From Taklimakanibacter deserti (lineage in GTDB: Bacteria; Pseudomonadota; Alphaproteobacteria; Rhizobiales; Aestuariivirgaceae), in contig QORU01000013.1 in NCBI GenBank assembly GCA_003574785.1, forward strand, positions 62,001-126,000: a stretch of DNA of 64,000 bases, written 5' to 3'. Shown here one piece after another: positions 26,299 to 34,627 of the stretch (within the stretch, counting starts at the first letter, position 1; every line of letters starts with the position of its first letter). The translations under genes and the position numbers were made by a program. A model generated the notes under the pieces. That model saw only the letters and a program-made list of their open reading frames with translations. It did not search any database and was not told the DNA's origin.

Positions 26299-27314
26299 GC
26301 CAGGCCCAGCTCAGCGTTTCGCCAGGCCTCCTGTCGCTCACGGCACCGCTCAGGCGCGAGCCGCTCCTCTGGCTTATCGCGGCGATCCTGCTCACCGGCG
26401 CTTTCACCTCGGAATATTACCTCACCGGTCAGAATATCGAGAACCTGCTGCGCAGCGTCTCGGTCTTCGGCCTCTTGGCGCTCGGCATGACGGTCGTCAT
26501 GCTGACCGGGCGCATCGACCTTTCGGTCGCGGCGACCATGATCTTCTCGATCGTCGTCGCGGTGAAACTCATGGTCTTCATGGGCGACGCCTTGGGATTG
26601 CGCTGGCTGGTCAAAGGCAACACCTATGCCGGGCCTGCCTGGCCGTTCCTGCTGATCGCCATCGCGACGGGCGGCCTCGTCGGTGCCGTCAACGGCATCG
26701 GCATCGCCTATTTCAGGGTCGCACCCTTCATCATGACGCTGGTCTCGCTGACCGCCTTGCGCGGCTTCAACTATGTCCTGACCGACGGCCATCCCTATTA
26801 TCTGCGCTCCGCCGTCTTCAGCTTCATCGGCGACAAGGTGGTGCTCGGCATTCCCCTGAGCACGCTCGTCTCCCTCGTCGTTCTCGTCGCTCTGATCCTG
26901 TTCGTGAACGGCACGGTGTCGGGCGGCCGCTTCTATGCGCTGGGCGGCAGCGAGCGGGCGGCGCGCTATGCCGGCATCAGGACCGAGCGCTATGTGGTGC
27001 TGGCCTATATGTTGAGCGGCCTCTGCGCCGCGGTCGCCGGCATCTTGTTCACGGCCCGGCTCAAATCGGTCGATGCGCCCTTGGCCTCGGGCTATGAGCT
27101 GACCGCGATCGCCATTGCCGTCATCGGCGGCACGGCCCTTTCGGGCGGCGTCGGATCGCCCTGGCGGACATTGCTCGGAAGCCTCGTCTTCGCTTCCGGC
27201 CTCAATCTGCTGGCGATCTGGGGCATCGGAACATGGTATCAGAACCTCATCATCGGCACGGTGCTCATTGTCGCGGTGGCGCTTTCGGGCCTGGGCCGGA
27301 AAACAACAGACTGA
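26295..27314 (+). CDS. Sugar ABC importer permease, RbsC type (second)
   Basis: A 339-residue CUT2 permease. The start at 26295 overlaps the previous stop as ATGA; the longer frame upstream is out-of-frame sequence of the first permease. Signature segments are VVMLTGRIDLSVAATMI and GGTALSGGVGSPWRTLLGSL. With the first permease it forms the channel; the ATPase is two genes further on, after the kinase. Confidence 0.9.
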   Translation: MSQAQLSVSPGLLSLTAPLRREPLLWLIAAILLTGAFTSEYYLTGQNIENLLRSVSVFGLLALGMTVVMLTGRIDLSVAATMIFSIVVAVKLMVFMGDALGLRWLVKGNTYAGPAWPFLLIAIATGGLVGAVNGIGIAYFRVAPFIMTLVSLTALRGFNYVLTDGHPYYLRSAVFSFIGDKVVLGIPLSTLVSLVVLVALILFVNGTVSGGRFYALGGSERAARYAGIRTERYVVLAYMLSGLCAAVAGILFTARLKSVDAPLASGYELTAIAIAVIGGTALSGGVGSPWRTLLGSLVFASGLNLLAIWGIGTWYQNLIIGTVLIVAVALSGLGRKTTD

Positions 27315-27329
27315 CTAGGGAGCTTCAAC

Positions 27330-28880
27330 TTGCGCGGTCATCTCACGCTCGGCATCGATATCGGCACCACCAATGTCAAGGCCGCCATCCTCGACACGGC
27401 GACCGGCAAGGTCGTCGCCTTCGGCTCGAAAGAACACCCGCTCTTTCATCCCTTTCCCGGCTGGGCCGAGCAGGAGGCGAGCAACTATTGGGGCGCCGTC
27501 GTCGCGGCGATCCGTCAATGCCTCGATCAGGGCCGCTTCGCCGATGATGTCGCCGCCGTCGCTCTGTCGGGCCTCGTCGGCGTGACCTTGCCGGTGAATG
27601 ACCAGGGCCGGCCGCTTCGCCCGGCGATGATCTGGATGGATGCGCGCTCCGAGCCCGAATGCGAGGACATCCGCACACGGGTCGGCGAGAAGACGATCAA
27701 TCACAACAACGGCAACCGCGTCGCGCCCTGGTTCATCGATCCGAAGGCGCTGTGGATCAAGCGCCACGAGCCGCATATCTTCCAGGCCACCCACAAGTTC
27801 CTGTCGCCGTCGGGCTACTGCACCTTCCGCATGTGCGGCAACTTCACCATGAACACCGGCGATGCCGGCCTTGCCTATCCTTACGAATATCAGAAGGAGA
27901 AATGGAACGAGGCGATCGCCAATGCCATCGGCATCCCGCTCGAGAAGTTTCCGCGGCTCTATCGCTCGCATGAGCTCGTCGGCGAGGTGACGCGCCAGGC
28001 GGCCGAGGAGACGGGCCTGCGCGCCGGGACGCTGGTGGCGGCGGGCGGCACCGATATCAGCTCCGCCGCTCTGGGCGTCGGCGTCACCAAGGCGGGCGAA
28101 GCCTATTATTCGATGGGCACCGGTTCCAATCTCGGCATCATGATTCCGACCGAGCAACGGGTCGAGGAATACCGCATCCTCAAATGGCCGCATGTCCTCC
28201 CAGGTCTCACCATGTTCGACGGGCCCATGGCCTTCACCGGCGCCTCGCTCAAATGGTTCCGCGACCAGTTCGGCGATGGCGAATGGCGGCTCGCCGAACG
28301 CATGGGCCAGAATGTCTTCGATCTGTTCACCGCCCAGGCGATGCAGGTCCCGCCCTGCTCGGACGGACTGCTCTATCTGCCCTATCTCGGCAACACGCTC
28401 TCGCCCAACTGGCACAGCAACGCGACCGGCGCCTTCTTCGGCATCAGGCCCACCACCACGCGGGCGCATTTCATCCGCGCGCTCATCGAGGGCGTCGCCT
28501 TCGATCTCTATTCCAATGTGCGCATCGCGCGCGAGGCGGGCGTCGCGGTCGACGGCCTCATCCTCAATGGCGGACCCACCAAGAGCCGGTTCTGGAACCA
28601 GATCACCGCCAATGTCGTGAATGTGCCACTCAAGGTTCCCGATATCGGCGAGGCGGCGCCGATCGGCGATGCCATTCTCGCCGCGACCGCGGCCGGCATC
28701 TATTCATCGCCGGTCGAGCCGCTCGACCGCATCGTCAGGATCAAGGAGACGATCGATCCCGATCCCCAGCTGCATGAGCGCCACAAGGCCTTCTTCGACA
28801 TCTGGTCGTCGCTCTACCAGCATGTGAAGGGCGACATGGACGCGCATCGCGCCCTTGTCGACCGCTATCATGCCGGCTGA
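27330..28880 (+). CDS. FGGY family carbohydrate kinase
   Basis: A 516-residue sugar/polyol kinase of the FGGY family (xylulose, glycerol, erythritol kinase type). Visible motifs are the N-terminal phosphate loop LGIDIGTTNVKAAILD, the GGTDISSAALGVG segment starting the second domain, and LILNGGPTKSRFWNQI in the ATP site. The start is a TTG at 27330, supported by AGGGAG 8 bases upstream; there is no better ATG. The gene lies between permeases and ATPase of the importer, so it should phosphorylate the imported compound, perhaps after demethylation. The end overlaps the ATPase start by 11 bases. Confidence 0.89.
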   Translation: MRGHLTLGIDIGTTNVKAAILDTATGKVVAFGSKEHPLFHPFPGWAEQEASNYWGAVVAAIRQCLDQGRFADDVAAVALSGLVGVTLPVNDQGRPLRPAMIWMDARSEPECEDIRTRVGEKTINHNNGNRVAPWFIDPKALWIKRHEPHIFQATHKFLSPSGYCTFRMCGNFTMNTGDAGLAYPYEYQKEKWNEAIANAIGIPLEKFPRLYRSHELVGEVTRQAAEETGLRAGTLVAAGGTDISSAALGVGVTKAGEAYYSMGTGSNLGIMIPTEQRVEEYRILKWPHVLPGLTMFDGPMAFTGASLKWFRDQFGDGEWRLAERMGQNVFDLFTAQAMQVPPCSDGLLYLPYLGNTLSPNWHSNATGAFFGIRPTTTRAHFIRALIEGVAFDLYSNVRIAREAGVAVDGLILNGGPTKSRFWNQITANVVNVPLKVPDIGEAAPIGDAILAATAAGIYSSPVEPLDRIVRIKETIDPDPQLHERHKAFFDIWSSLYQHVKGDMDAHRALVDRYHAG

Positions 28881-30363
28881 CGCGCCGCTTCTGGAAGTCC
28901 ATGCGATCAGGAAGTCCTTTCCTGGTGTGGTGGCGCTCGCCGATGTGAGCTTCGACGTCCTCCCCGGCGAAGTTCACGCTCTGGTGGGCGAGAATGGCGC
29001 CGGCAAGTCGACCTTGCTGGCGATCATGAACGGCCTTCAGGCGCCGGATTCGGGCGAGATCCGGCGCGAAGGCCGCCCCATCCAATTACGCAACCCGTCG
29101 GTCGCGCGCGCCAACCGGCTCGCTCTGGTGCATCAGGAGCTCGTCCTGTGCCCCAATCTGACGGTTGCCGAGAACATCCTGCTCGGCCAGGAGCCGAAGA
29201 GCCGCTTCGGCCGCAGCGACCGTAAGGCCATGCACCAGGCGGCGCGCCGGATCCTGGAGACTATCCATGTCGATCTCGATCCGGCGCGGCTGACCGGCGA
29301 GCTCAGCCTCAATGAGCAGCAGATCGTCGAGATTTGCCGGGCCCTGGCGAGTAACCCTGAGGTTCTCGTCTTCGACGAGCCGACGGCCTCGCTCAATGAC
29401 GATCAGGTCGGCCATCTCCTGGCCATCATCCGCAAGCTCCGCAGCAAGGGTCTCGGCATCGTCTATGTGTCGCATCGCTTGAGCGAGGTGCTCGACATCG
29501 CCGACCGGATCACCGTCCTGCGCGACGGGCGGGTGATCGAAACCCTGGAGGCGGGGCAGGCGAGCGAAGCGCGACTGATCAAGCTCATGGTGGGCCGCGA
29601 CCAGGTGCCAAGTCAGATCGCCCATGCGGCGCGCCAGCTCGGCGACGTGATGCTGGAGGCGAAATCGATCGGCGCCGACGGTCTCTTCGACGACGTGTCG
29701 CTCGCGATCCGCAGCGGCGAGATCCTGGGCATTGCCGGTCTTCTGGGCTGCCAGAGAGAGGCGGTGGTGCGAGCGCTCTTCGGCAGCCAGCCGATCACGC
29801 GCGGCGAGATATGCGTGCAGCAGCGGCCGAGAAAATTCCGCTCGCCCGGCGAGGCGATCAAGGCCGGGCTCGGCTTCCTGCCCGCCGACCGCAAGCGGGA
29901 AGGCCTCGTCCTGCCGATGAGCGTCGGCGATAATATCGCGCTCACTCTGCTGTCGCGGCTGGCCTCCTTCGGCTTCATGCGCGCTGGCCGGCGCAACCGC
30001 CTGGCCCAGGACCTGATCCGGACGCTGGCGGCAAAGGTTTCCGGGTTGGCGCAGCCGGCGGTCGAGCTCTCCGGCGGCAACCAGCAGAAGATCGTCATTG
30101 CCAAATGGATCGCCCGCGGCGGCGACATATTCCTGATCGAGGATCCGACGCGCGGGGTCGATGTCGGCGCCAAGCCGCAGATCTGGCGCGCGGTGCATGA
30201 GCTCGCGGGGAAGGGCAAGGCCATCCTTCTGGTGACCAGCGAATTGCAGGAGCTCATGGATGTGTCGGACCGTATCATCGTGATGAGCCGCGGGCGCGTC
30301 ACCGGGCATTTCACCCGGCCGGAATTCTCCGTCGAGAGCATCGCGCGCTGCGCGGTGCAATGA
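28870..30363 (+). CDS. Sugar ABC importer ATPase, RbsA type
   Basis: A 497-residue double ATPase of the CUT2 class. Half 1: GENGAGKST, LSLNEQQIVEICRA, VLVFDEPTASLN. Half 2: degenerate Walker A (GLLGCQREA), LSGGNQQKIVIAKW, and Walker B FLIEDPTRGVD, again with Asp in the place of the usual catalytic Glu. The ATG at 28870 lies inside the end of the kinase gene. It powers the permeases at 25306-27314. Confidence 0.91.
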   Translation: MPADAPLLEVHAIRKSFPGVVALADVSFDVLPGEVHALVGENGAGKSTLLAIMNGLQAPDSGEIRREGRPIQLRNPSVARANRLALVHQELVLCPNLTVAENILLGQEPKSRFGRSDRKAMHQAARRILETIHVDLDPARLTGELSLNEQQIVEICRALASNPEVLVFDEPTASLNDDQVGHLLAIIRKLRSKGLGIVYVSHRLSEVLDIADRITVLRDGRVIETLEAGQASEARLIKLMVGRDQVPSQIAHAARQLGDVMLEAKSIGADGLFDDVSLAIRSGEILGIAGLLGCQREAVVRALFGSQPITRGEICVQQRPRKFRSPGEAIKAGLGFLPADRKREGLVLPMSVGDNIALTLLSRLASFGFMRAGRRNRLAQDLIRTLAAKVSGLAQPAVELSGGNQQKIVIAKWIARGGDIFLIEDPTRGVDVGAKPQIWRAVHELAGKGKAILLVTSELQELMDVSDRIIVMSRGRVTGHFTRPEFSVESIARCAVQ

Positions 30364-30472
30364 CGCAACGACGCCTCGCTGAAACCGATAGAAGCATCGA
30401 AACAATGAATTTCCTATTCGCCGGCGATGCGCCTAAGCCCGAAAATGGAACTGACCGAGACGAGGAGACGTG

Positions 30473-31465
30473 ATGATGCAGGGCAACGACGCCGCGAGTT
30501 TTGCCGGCATTGGCGGGATCGGCAGCCGCATCTGGCCGCTGACCGGTCCTGAGATCATCTCGCGCGACAAGCTCAAGACATTGCGCGTGCGCCAGAATGC
30601 GCCGGGGCTCATCCGCCTTGCCGTCCATATGACGGCGCTCCTTATCGGCATCGCCGCCATCTATCTGGCGAACGGCAATTTGTGGCTCATGATCCCGGCC
30701 ATTCTGTTCTACGGCATCGTCGTGGTGCTGCTCTTCGCGCCGCTGCATGAATGCTCGCACGGCACCGCCTTCCAGTCGCGCTGGCTCAACCATTGGGTGG
30801 GCTTTGCGGTCGCGGCCCTCACCATGCGCCCGTTCCTCTATTTCAAATACCGCCACGCCGCGCATCACACCTATACGCAGCATGAGGACCACGATCCCGA
30901 CATCGTGCCGTTCCCGACCTCCTTCGGCGACTATCTGCGCCAGATTGCCGGCTTCTCCTTCTGGCCGAAACTCCTCGGCACCCTGTGGCGGGGCTGCCTC
31001 GGCCGCTTTACCGAGGAAGAGCGCGAATTCCTGCCCGAGTCCGTCTTTGGCGCGGTCAGCCGCGAGATCCGCATCATGTGCCTTCTCTATGCGGCGATCG
31101 CCGTCGTCTCCATCTGGACCGGCAGCACTGTGGCGCTCGTCTACTGGCTCCTGCCGCGCATGATGGGCGAGCCGGTCCTGCGCGCCATCCGCATGGCCGA
31201 GCATACGGGCGCCGAGGAGAGCCCCAATCTGCTCGCGAATACCAGAACGACGCTGGCCAACCCGGTTTTGCGGCTGCTCTATTGGAACATGCCCTATCAC
31301 GCCGAGCACCATCTCGCTTCCTCGGTGCCCTTCCATGCGCTGGGCGATCTCCACGAGCATGTGTCGCCGCACCTGCAGTGCGTGAGCAAAAGCTATATTG
31401 CGGTCCATCGCGACATCCTGCGCGAAGTGCTGCGGCGCAAGCCGAATGAGGCGGCGACAGGCTAG
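30473..31465 (+). CDS. Desaturase-fold membrane oxygenase, MocD-like
   Basis: An integral membrane di-iron oxygenase of the fatty-acid-desaturase superfamily, about 330 residues. All three histidine boxes are present: HECSH near residue 90, RHAAHH near 125 and YHAEHH near 275, with hydrophobic hairpins between them. GAGGAG lies upstream; ATG 30473 and ATG 30476 are both possible starts. The family includes lipid desaturases, but with a Rieske ferredoxin and FAD reductase in the same gene set the best parallel is MocD, which works with MocE and MocF on 3-O-methyl-scyllo-inosamine. I infer oxidative O-demethylation of the imported compound. No lipid gene is nearby. Confidence 0.85.
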   Translation: MMQGNDAASFAGIGGIGSRIWPLTGPEIISRDKLKTLRVRQNAPGLIRLAVHMTALLIGIAAIYLANGNLWLMIPAILFYGIVVVLLFAPLHECSHGTAFQSRWLNHWVGFAVAALTMRPFLYFKYRHAAHHTYTQHEDHDPDIVPFPTSFGDYLRQIAGFSFWPKLLGTLWRGCLGRFTEEEREFLPESVFGAVSREIRIMCLLYAAIAVVSIWTGSTVALVYWLLPRMMGEPVLRAIRMAEHTGAEESPNLLANTRTTLANPVLRLLYWNMPYHAEHHLASSVPFHALGDLHEHVSPHLQCVSKSYIAVHRDILREVLRRKPNEAATG

Positions 31466-31467
31466 CG

Positions 31468-32691
31468 ATGCAGCGGGGCGTTGTCATCGTCGGGGGCGGC
31501 CATGCCGGCGGGCGCGTGGCGGAAAGGCTGCGCGCGCAAGGCTTCAAGGACACGATCGATGTCATCGGCAGTGAAACCGAGCTGCCCTATGAGCGACCGC
31601 CGCTGTCGAAAGCCTGCCTCCTGGGGCCGGACCTCATCGCCAATGCCTATCTGCTGCCGGAGCAGCGTTGGCGCGATCTGGAGGTCACGTTCCATCTTGG
31701 CAACGAAGCCGTGGCGATCGACCGCGCCGCCCGCCGGGTCCATTTGGATAATGGCCGGCACCTGGCCTATCGCCATCTCGTGCTGGCGACGGGATTGTCG
31801 CCGCGCCGGCTCGATGCGCTTGGCCCCGTGGCTTCAGGGGTCAGCTATTTGCGCGACTTCGCCGATGCCGGAAGGCTGCGTGACCGGCTGAGGCCCGGCT
31901 TGCGGCTCCTCATCATCGGCGCCGGCCTCATCGGCCTCGAGGTCGCCGCCAGCGCGGTGTCGCGCGGCTCCCATGTCACGATCATCGAAGCCGCGCCGCG
32001 CCCACTGACACGGCTTTTCCCGCAAGCTTTGTCTCACTGGCTGTCGCAAGTGCATCAAGAGGCGGGAGCCAGAATTCTATGCGGCCGCATGGTCGTCGAT
32101 GCGGTCGCGTGGGAAGAGGGCGTCCGCGTTACGCTCGATGACGGCCGCATGATCATGGCCGATGAGATCCTGGTGGCCATTGGCGGTCAACCCAATGACA
32201 ATCTCGCGCAGAGGGCCGGACTCACGGTGGATGACGGGATCGTGGTCAATGAATTCGGCCAGACCAGCGATCCCGACATCTTCGCCATAGGCGACGTGGC
32301 GCGGCACCATAACGAGATCTTCGCTCGCGGCTGGCGACTCGAATCCTGGCGCAATGCCGAGGACATGGCGGCGGTTGTCGCAGCCAATCTCTGCGGGCTC
32401 CGCCAGGCCTATCGGGAAGTACCGTGGTTCTGGACCGATCAATATGACTGGAACATCCAGATCGCCGGCGTGCCGGCAGCCGGGGCCGACATCCTGACGC
32501 GCGGCGAGATGGGGCAGCGCGGTCATCTTGCTTATTATTGCGACGGCCGGCATTTGCGCGGCGCCGTCGGCATTGGCTGCGGCCGCGACATCCGCATCGC
32601 GCGCGAGATCATGCGATCGGGCGCCGCCATCGACCGGTCCGACTTGGCCAAGCGCGGTTTCGTCTCCCAGGCCGAGCCTGTCGGCGCATGA
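31468..32691 (+). CDS. FAD-dependent ferredoxin reductase, MocF-like
   Basis: A 407-residue NAD(P)H:ferredoxin reductase of the BphA4/putidaredoxin reductase type. It has the FAD site VIVGGGHAGGRVAERL at the N-terminus, LPYERPPLSK, a second dinucleotide site LLIIGAGLIGLEVAASA near residue 145, and DIFAIGDVARH near residue 275. The gene starts 2 bases after the oxygenase stop, so the pair is tightly coupled. Expected role: pass electrons from NAD(P)H to the Rieske ferredoxin encoded at 23545 and on to the oxygenase, as MocF does. Confidence 0.9.
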   Translation: MQRGVVIVGGGHAGGRVAERLRAQGFKDTIDVIGSETELPYERPPLSKACLLGPDLIANAYLLPEQRWRDLEVTFHLGNEAVAIDRAARRVHLDNGRHLAYRHLVLATGLSPRRLDALGPVASGVSYLRDFADAGRLRDRLRPGLRLLIIGAGLIGLEVAASAVSRGSHVTIIEAAPRPLTRLFPQALSHWLSQVHQEAGARILCGRMVVDAVAWEEGVRVTLDDGRMIMADEILVAIGGQPNDNLAQRAGLTVDDGIVVNEFGQTSDPDIFAIGDVARHHNEIFARGWRLESWRNAEDMAAVVAANLCGLRQAYREVPWFWTDQYDWNIQIAGVPAAGADILTRGEMGQRGHLAYYCDGRHLRGAVGIGCGRDIRIAREIMRSGAAIDRSDLAKRGFVSQAEPVGA

Positions 32692-33797
32692 TCGAGTCAC
32701 GCGCGGCGATATGTATGGGGCCGAACCAACCCTTGATCATCGACAGCGTGTCGGTCGATCCGCCGAAAGACGGCGAGGTCCTGATCGAGATCGCGGCGAC
32801 GGGCCTCTGCCATACCGATCTGACGGCGCTCGACGGCAGCAATGCGACCTGCGTCTATCCTCTCATCCCCGGCCATGAAGGGGCAGGGCGCGTCGTCGAG
32901 ATCGGTCGCGGCGTTGCGGGCCTCGCCGTCGGCGATCATGTGATCCCCCTCTACGGGCCTGAATGCGGGGACTGCCGCATGTGCCGGAGCGGCCGCACCA
33001 ATCTGTGCTGGTCGATCAAGGCGACGCGCGACAAGGGCGTCATGCCGGATGGCACCCCGCGCTTCCATCGTGGATCCGAGAAGCTCCATCATTTCATGGG
33101 GACCTCCACTTTCTCCCGCTATACGGTGCTGCCTGAAATCGCTCTGGCCAAGGCGCGCAAGGATGCGCCGCTGCATCACATCTGCCTTCTCGGCTGCGGT
33201 GTGACGACGGGCGTCGGCGCAGCTCTTGACGATGTGAAGCCCGGCGACACGGTCGCCGTCTTCGGCCTGGGCGGCATCGGCATCAATGTGATCCAGGGCG
33301 CGCGGCTCGCCGGCGCCAGCCGCATCATCGGCATCGATCTTCATGCCCATCGCCGGGAGCTGGCGACGGCCTTCGGCATGACCGACTTCCTGGAAGCGGG
33401 GAAGGAACGCGGCCACATCGTCCAGGCCATACGCGATCTGACCCATGGCGGCGCCGATGTGGCCTTCGAATGCACCGGCCTGATCGCGGTGATGCGCCAG
33501 GCCTTCGATTGTTGTGCCCCGGCCTGGGGCTGTTGCGTCCTCCTCGGCGTCGAGCCGGCGGGCGCCGAGCTCTCCCTTCCGCCGGTCGGCGTGCGCTACG
33601 GGCGCAAGATCAAAGGAAGCTATTTCGGCGGCGTCAAGGGCCGCAGCGGGCTTGGCTCCTTCATCGATCTCTATATGGACGGCAAGATCGCGATCGCGCC
33701 GCTGATCAGCCATGAGCTCGGGCTCGACGACATCAATCGCGGCTTCGAGATGATGAAGCGCGGTGAAGCGTTGCGCAGCGTGATCCGTTTCGAATGA
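32688..33797 (+). CDS. Class III alcohol dehydrogenase, FrmA-like
   Basis: A 369-residue zinc alcohol dehydrogenase, exactly the usual length of S-(hydroxymethyl)glutathione dehydrogenase. Catalytic zinc region: GLCHTD and GHEGAG; structural zinc: CGDCRMCRSGRTNLC. Class III hallmarks are GDHVIPLYGPECG, LLGCGVTTGVGA and GSYFGGVKGRS. This points to oxidation of the formaldehyde-glutathione adduct with NAD, although the Thr and Arg details of the substrate pocket were not checked. The start overlaps the reductase stop by four bases, so it is in the same message as the oxygenase, which fits release of formaldehyde by O-demethylation. Confidence 0.86.
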   Translation: MIESRAAICMGPNQPLIIDSVSVDPPKDGEVLIEIAATGLCHTDLTALDGSNATCVYPLIPGHEGAGRVVEIGRGVAGLAVGDHVIPLYGPECGDCRMCRSGRTNLCWSIKATRDKGVMPDGTPRFHRGSEKLHHFMGTSTFSRYTVLPEIALAKARKDAPLHHICLLGCGVTTGVGAALDDVKPGDTVAVFGLGGIGINVIQGARLAGASRIIGIDLHAHRRELATAFGMTDFLEAGKERGHIVQAIRDLTHGGADVAFECTGLIAVMRQAFDCCAPAWGCCVLLGVEPAGAELSLPPVGVRYGRKIKGSYFGGVKGRSGLGSFIDLYMDGKIAIAPLISHELGLDDINRGFEMMKRGEALRSVIRFE

Positions 33798-34615
33798 TCG
33801 GGGCCCATGAAGCGGGCTATGTCTTCCGCGACCGCTATCCTGAGCGCGTGGAGATCTATCGCGCTTTCGCTGAAACGAGCGATGCGGCCCGCCGGCAGCT
33901 GCCGAATATCTGCGACATTCCTTATGGCGATCATCCGCGCCAGCGCTTCGACCTGTTTTTCGGCGTGCCCACGGGTCCGCTGCTGATCTTCATTCACGGA
34001 GGCTATTGGCGGAGCCTGGCGAAGGGGACCTTCAGCTTCGTGGCGCGGCCCTTTGTCGCGAAGGGCTATACGGTCGCGATCGTCGGCTATCCGCTGCTGC
34101 CGGAAGTTCCCTTCGCGCACATTTGCGAAAGCCTGCGGCTGAGCGTGCCGGCTGTGGTCCAGGCCCTGCGCGACCGACGGTTTCATCCTCCCGCCTGGAT
34201 CATATCCGGCCATTCGGCGGGCGGCCATCTGGCGGCGTGGCTCGCCACGGCGGGTGCGGTGGAACCCGGTATCCCTTTGCAGGCCTGCCTGCCGATCAGC
34301 GGGATTTTTGATCTCGCCCCGCTGCTCGAAACCTCGCTGGGGGAGATGCTCGGTCTCGACCGGGAGGAAGCCGCCGCCTTCAGCCCGATCAAAGCAAGGA
34401 TCGCCGATACGAGGCTGCTCGCCGTCGTCGGCAGCGCGGAAACTCAAGCCTTCCGGGAACAATCGGCCGCCTATGTCGGGCACTGGTCGGATCGGGGTGG
34501 ACCCTCTCGCCTGGTTCTGTTGAGCGGGCGGCATCACTACGATATCCTTCGCGATCTGATGCAGAAACGGAGCGAGCTTGTGGATCACCTCCAGCGGTTC
34601 ATCGCGCCAGGTTGA
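33794..34615 (+). CDS. Alpha/beta hydrolase, kynurenine-formamidase type
   Basis: A 273-residue alpha/beta hydrolase. HGGYW near residue 62 is the oxyanion motif of the kynurenine formamidase/BNA7 group, the nucleophile Ser is in GHSAGGH, and the catalytic His is probably in SGRHHYD. It overlaps the alcohol dehydrogenase by four bases. Kynurenine genes are absent, so the formyl-cleaving fold may have been taken up to hydrolyse S-formylglutathione or another formyl ester. That is inference; true S-formylglutathione hydrolases are of the esterase D family. It is the last gene of the set. Confidence 0.82.
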   Translation: MIGAHEAGYVFRDRYPERVEIYRAFAETSDAARRQLPNICDIPYGDHPRQRFDLFFGVPTGPLLIFIHGGYWRSLAKGTFSFVARPFVAKGYTVAIVGYPLLPEVPFAHICESLRLSVPAVVQALRDRRFHPPAWIISGHSAGGHLAAWLATAGAVEPGIPLQACLPISGIFDLAPLLETSLGEMLGLDREEAAAFSPIKARIADTRLLAVVGSAETQAFREQSAAYVGHWSDRGGPSRLVLLSGRHHYDILRDLMQKRSELVDHLQRFIAPG

Positions 34616-34627
34616 GCAGCGGCTGCC

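Noticed and set aside
30473..31465. Lipid desaturase role for the His-box protein
   Set aside because: Kept as an alternative only: no lipid gene is near, and the ferredoxin, reductase and sugar importer in the same set fit a MocD-type oxygenase better.
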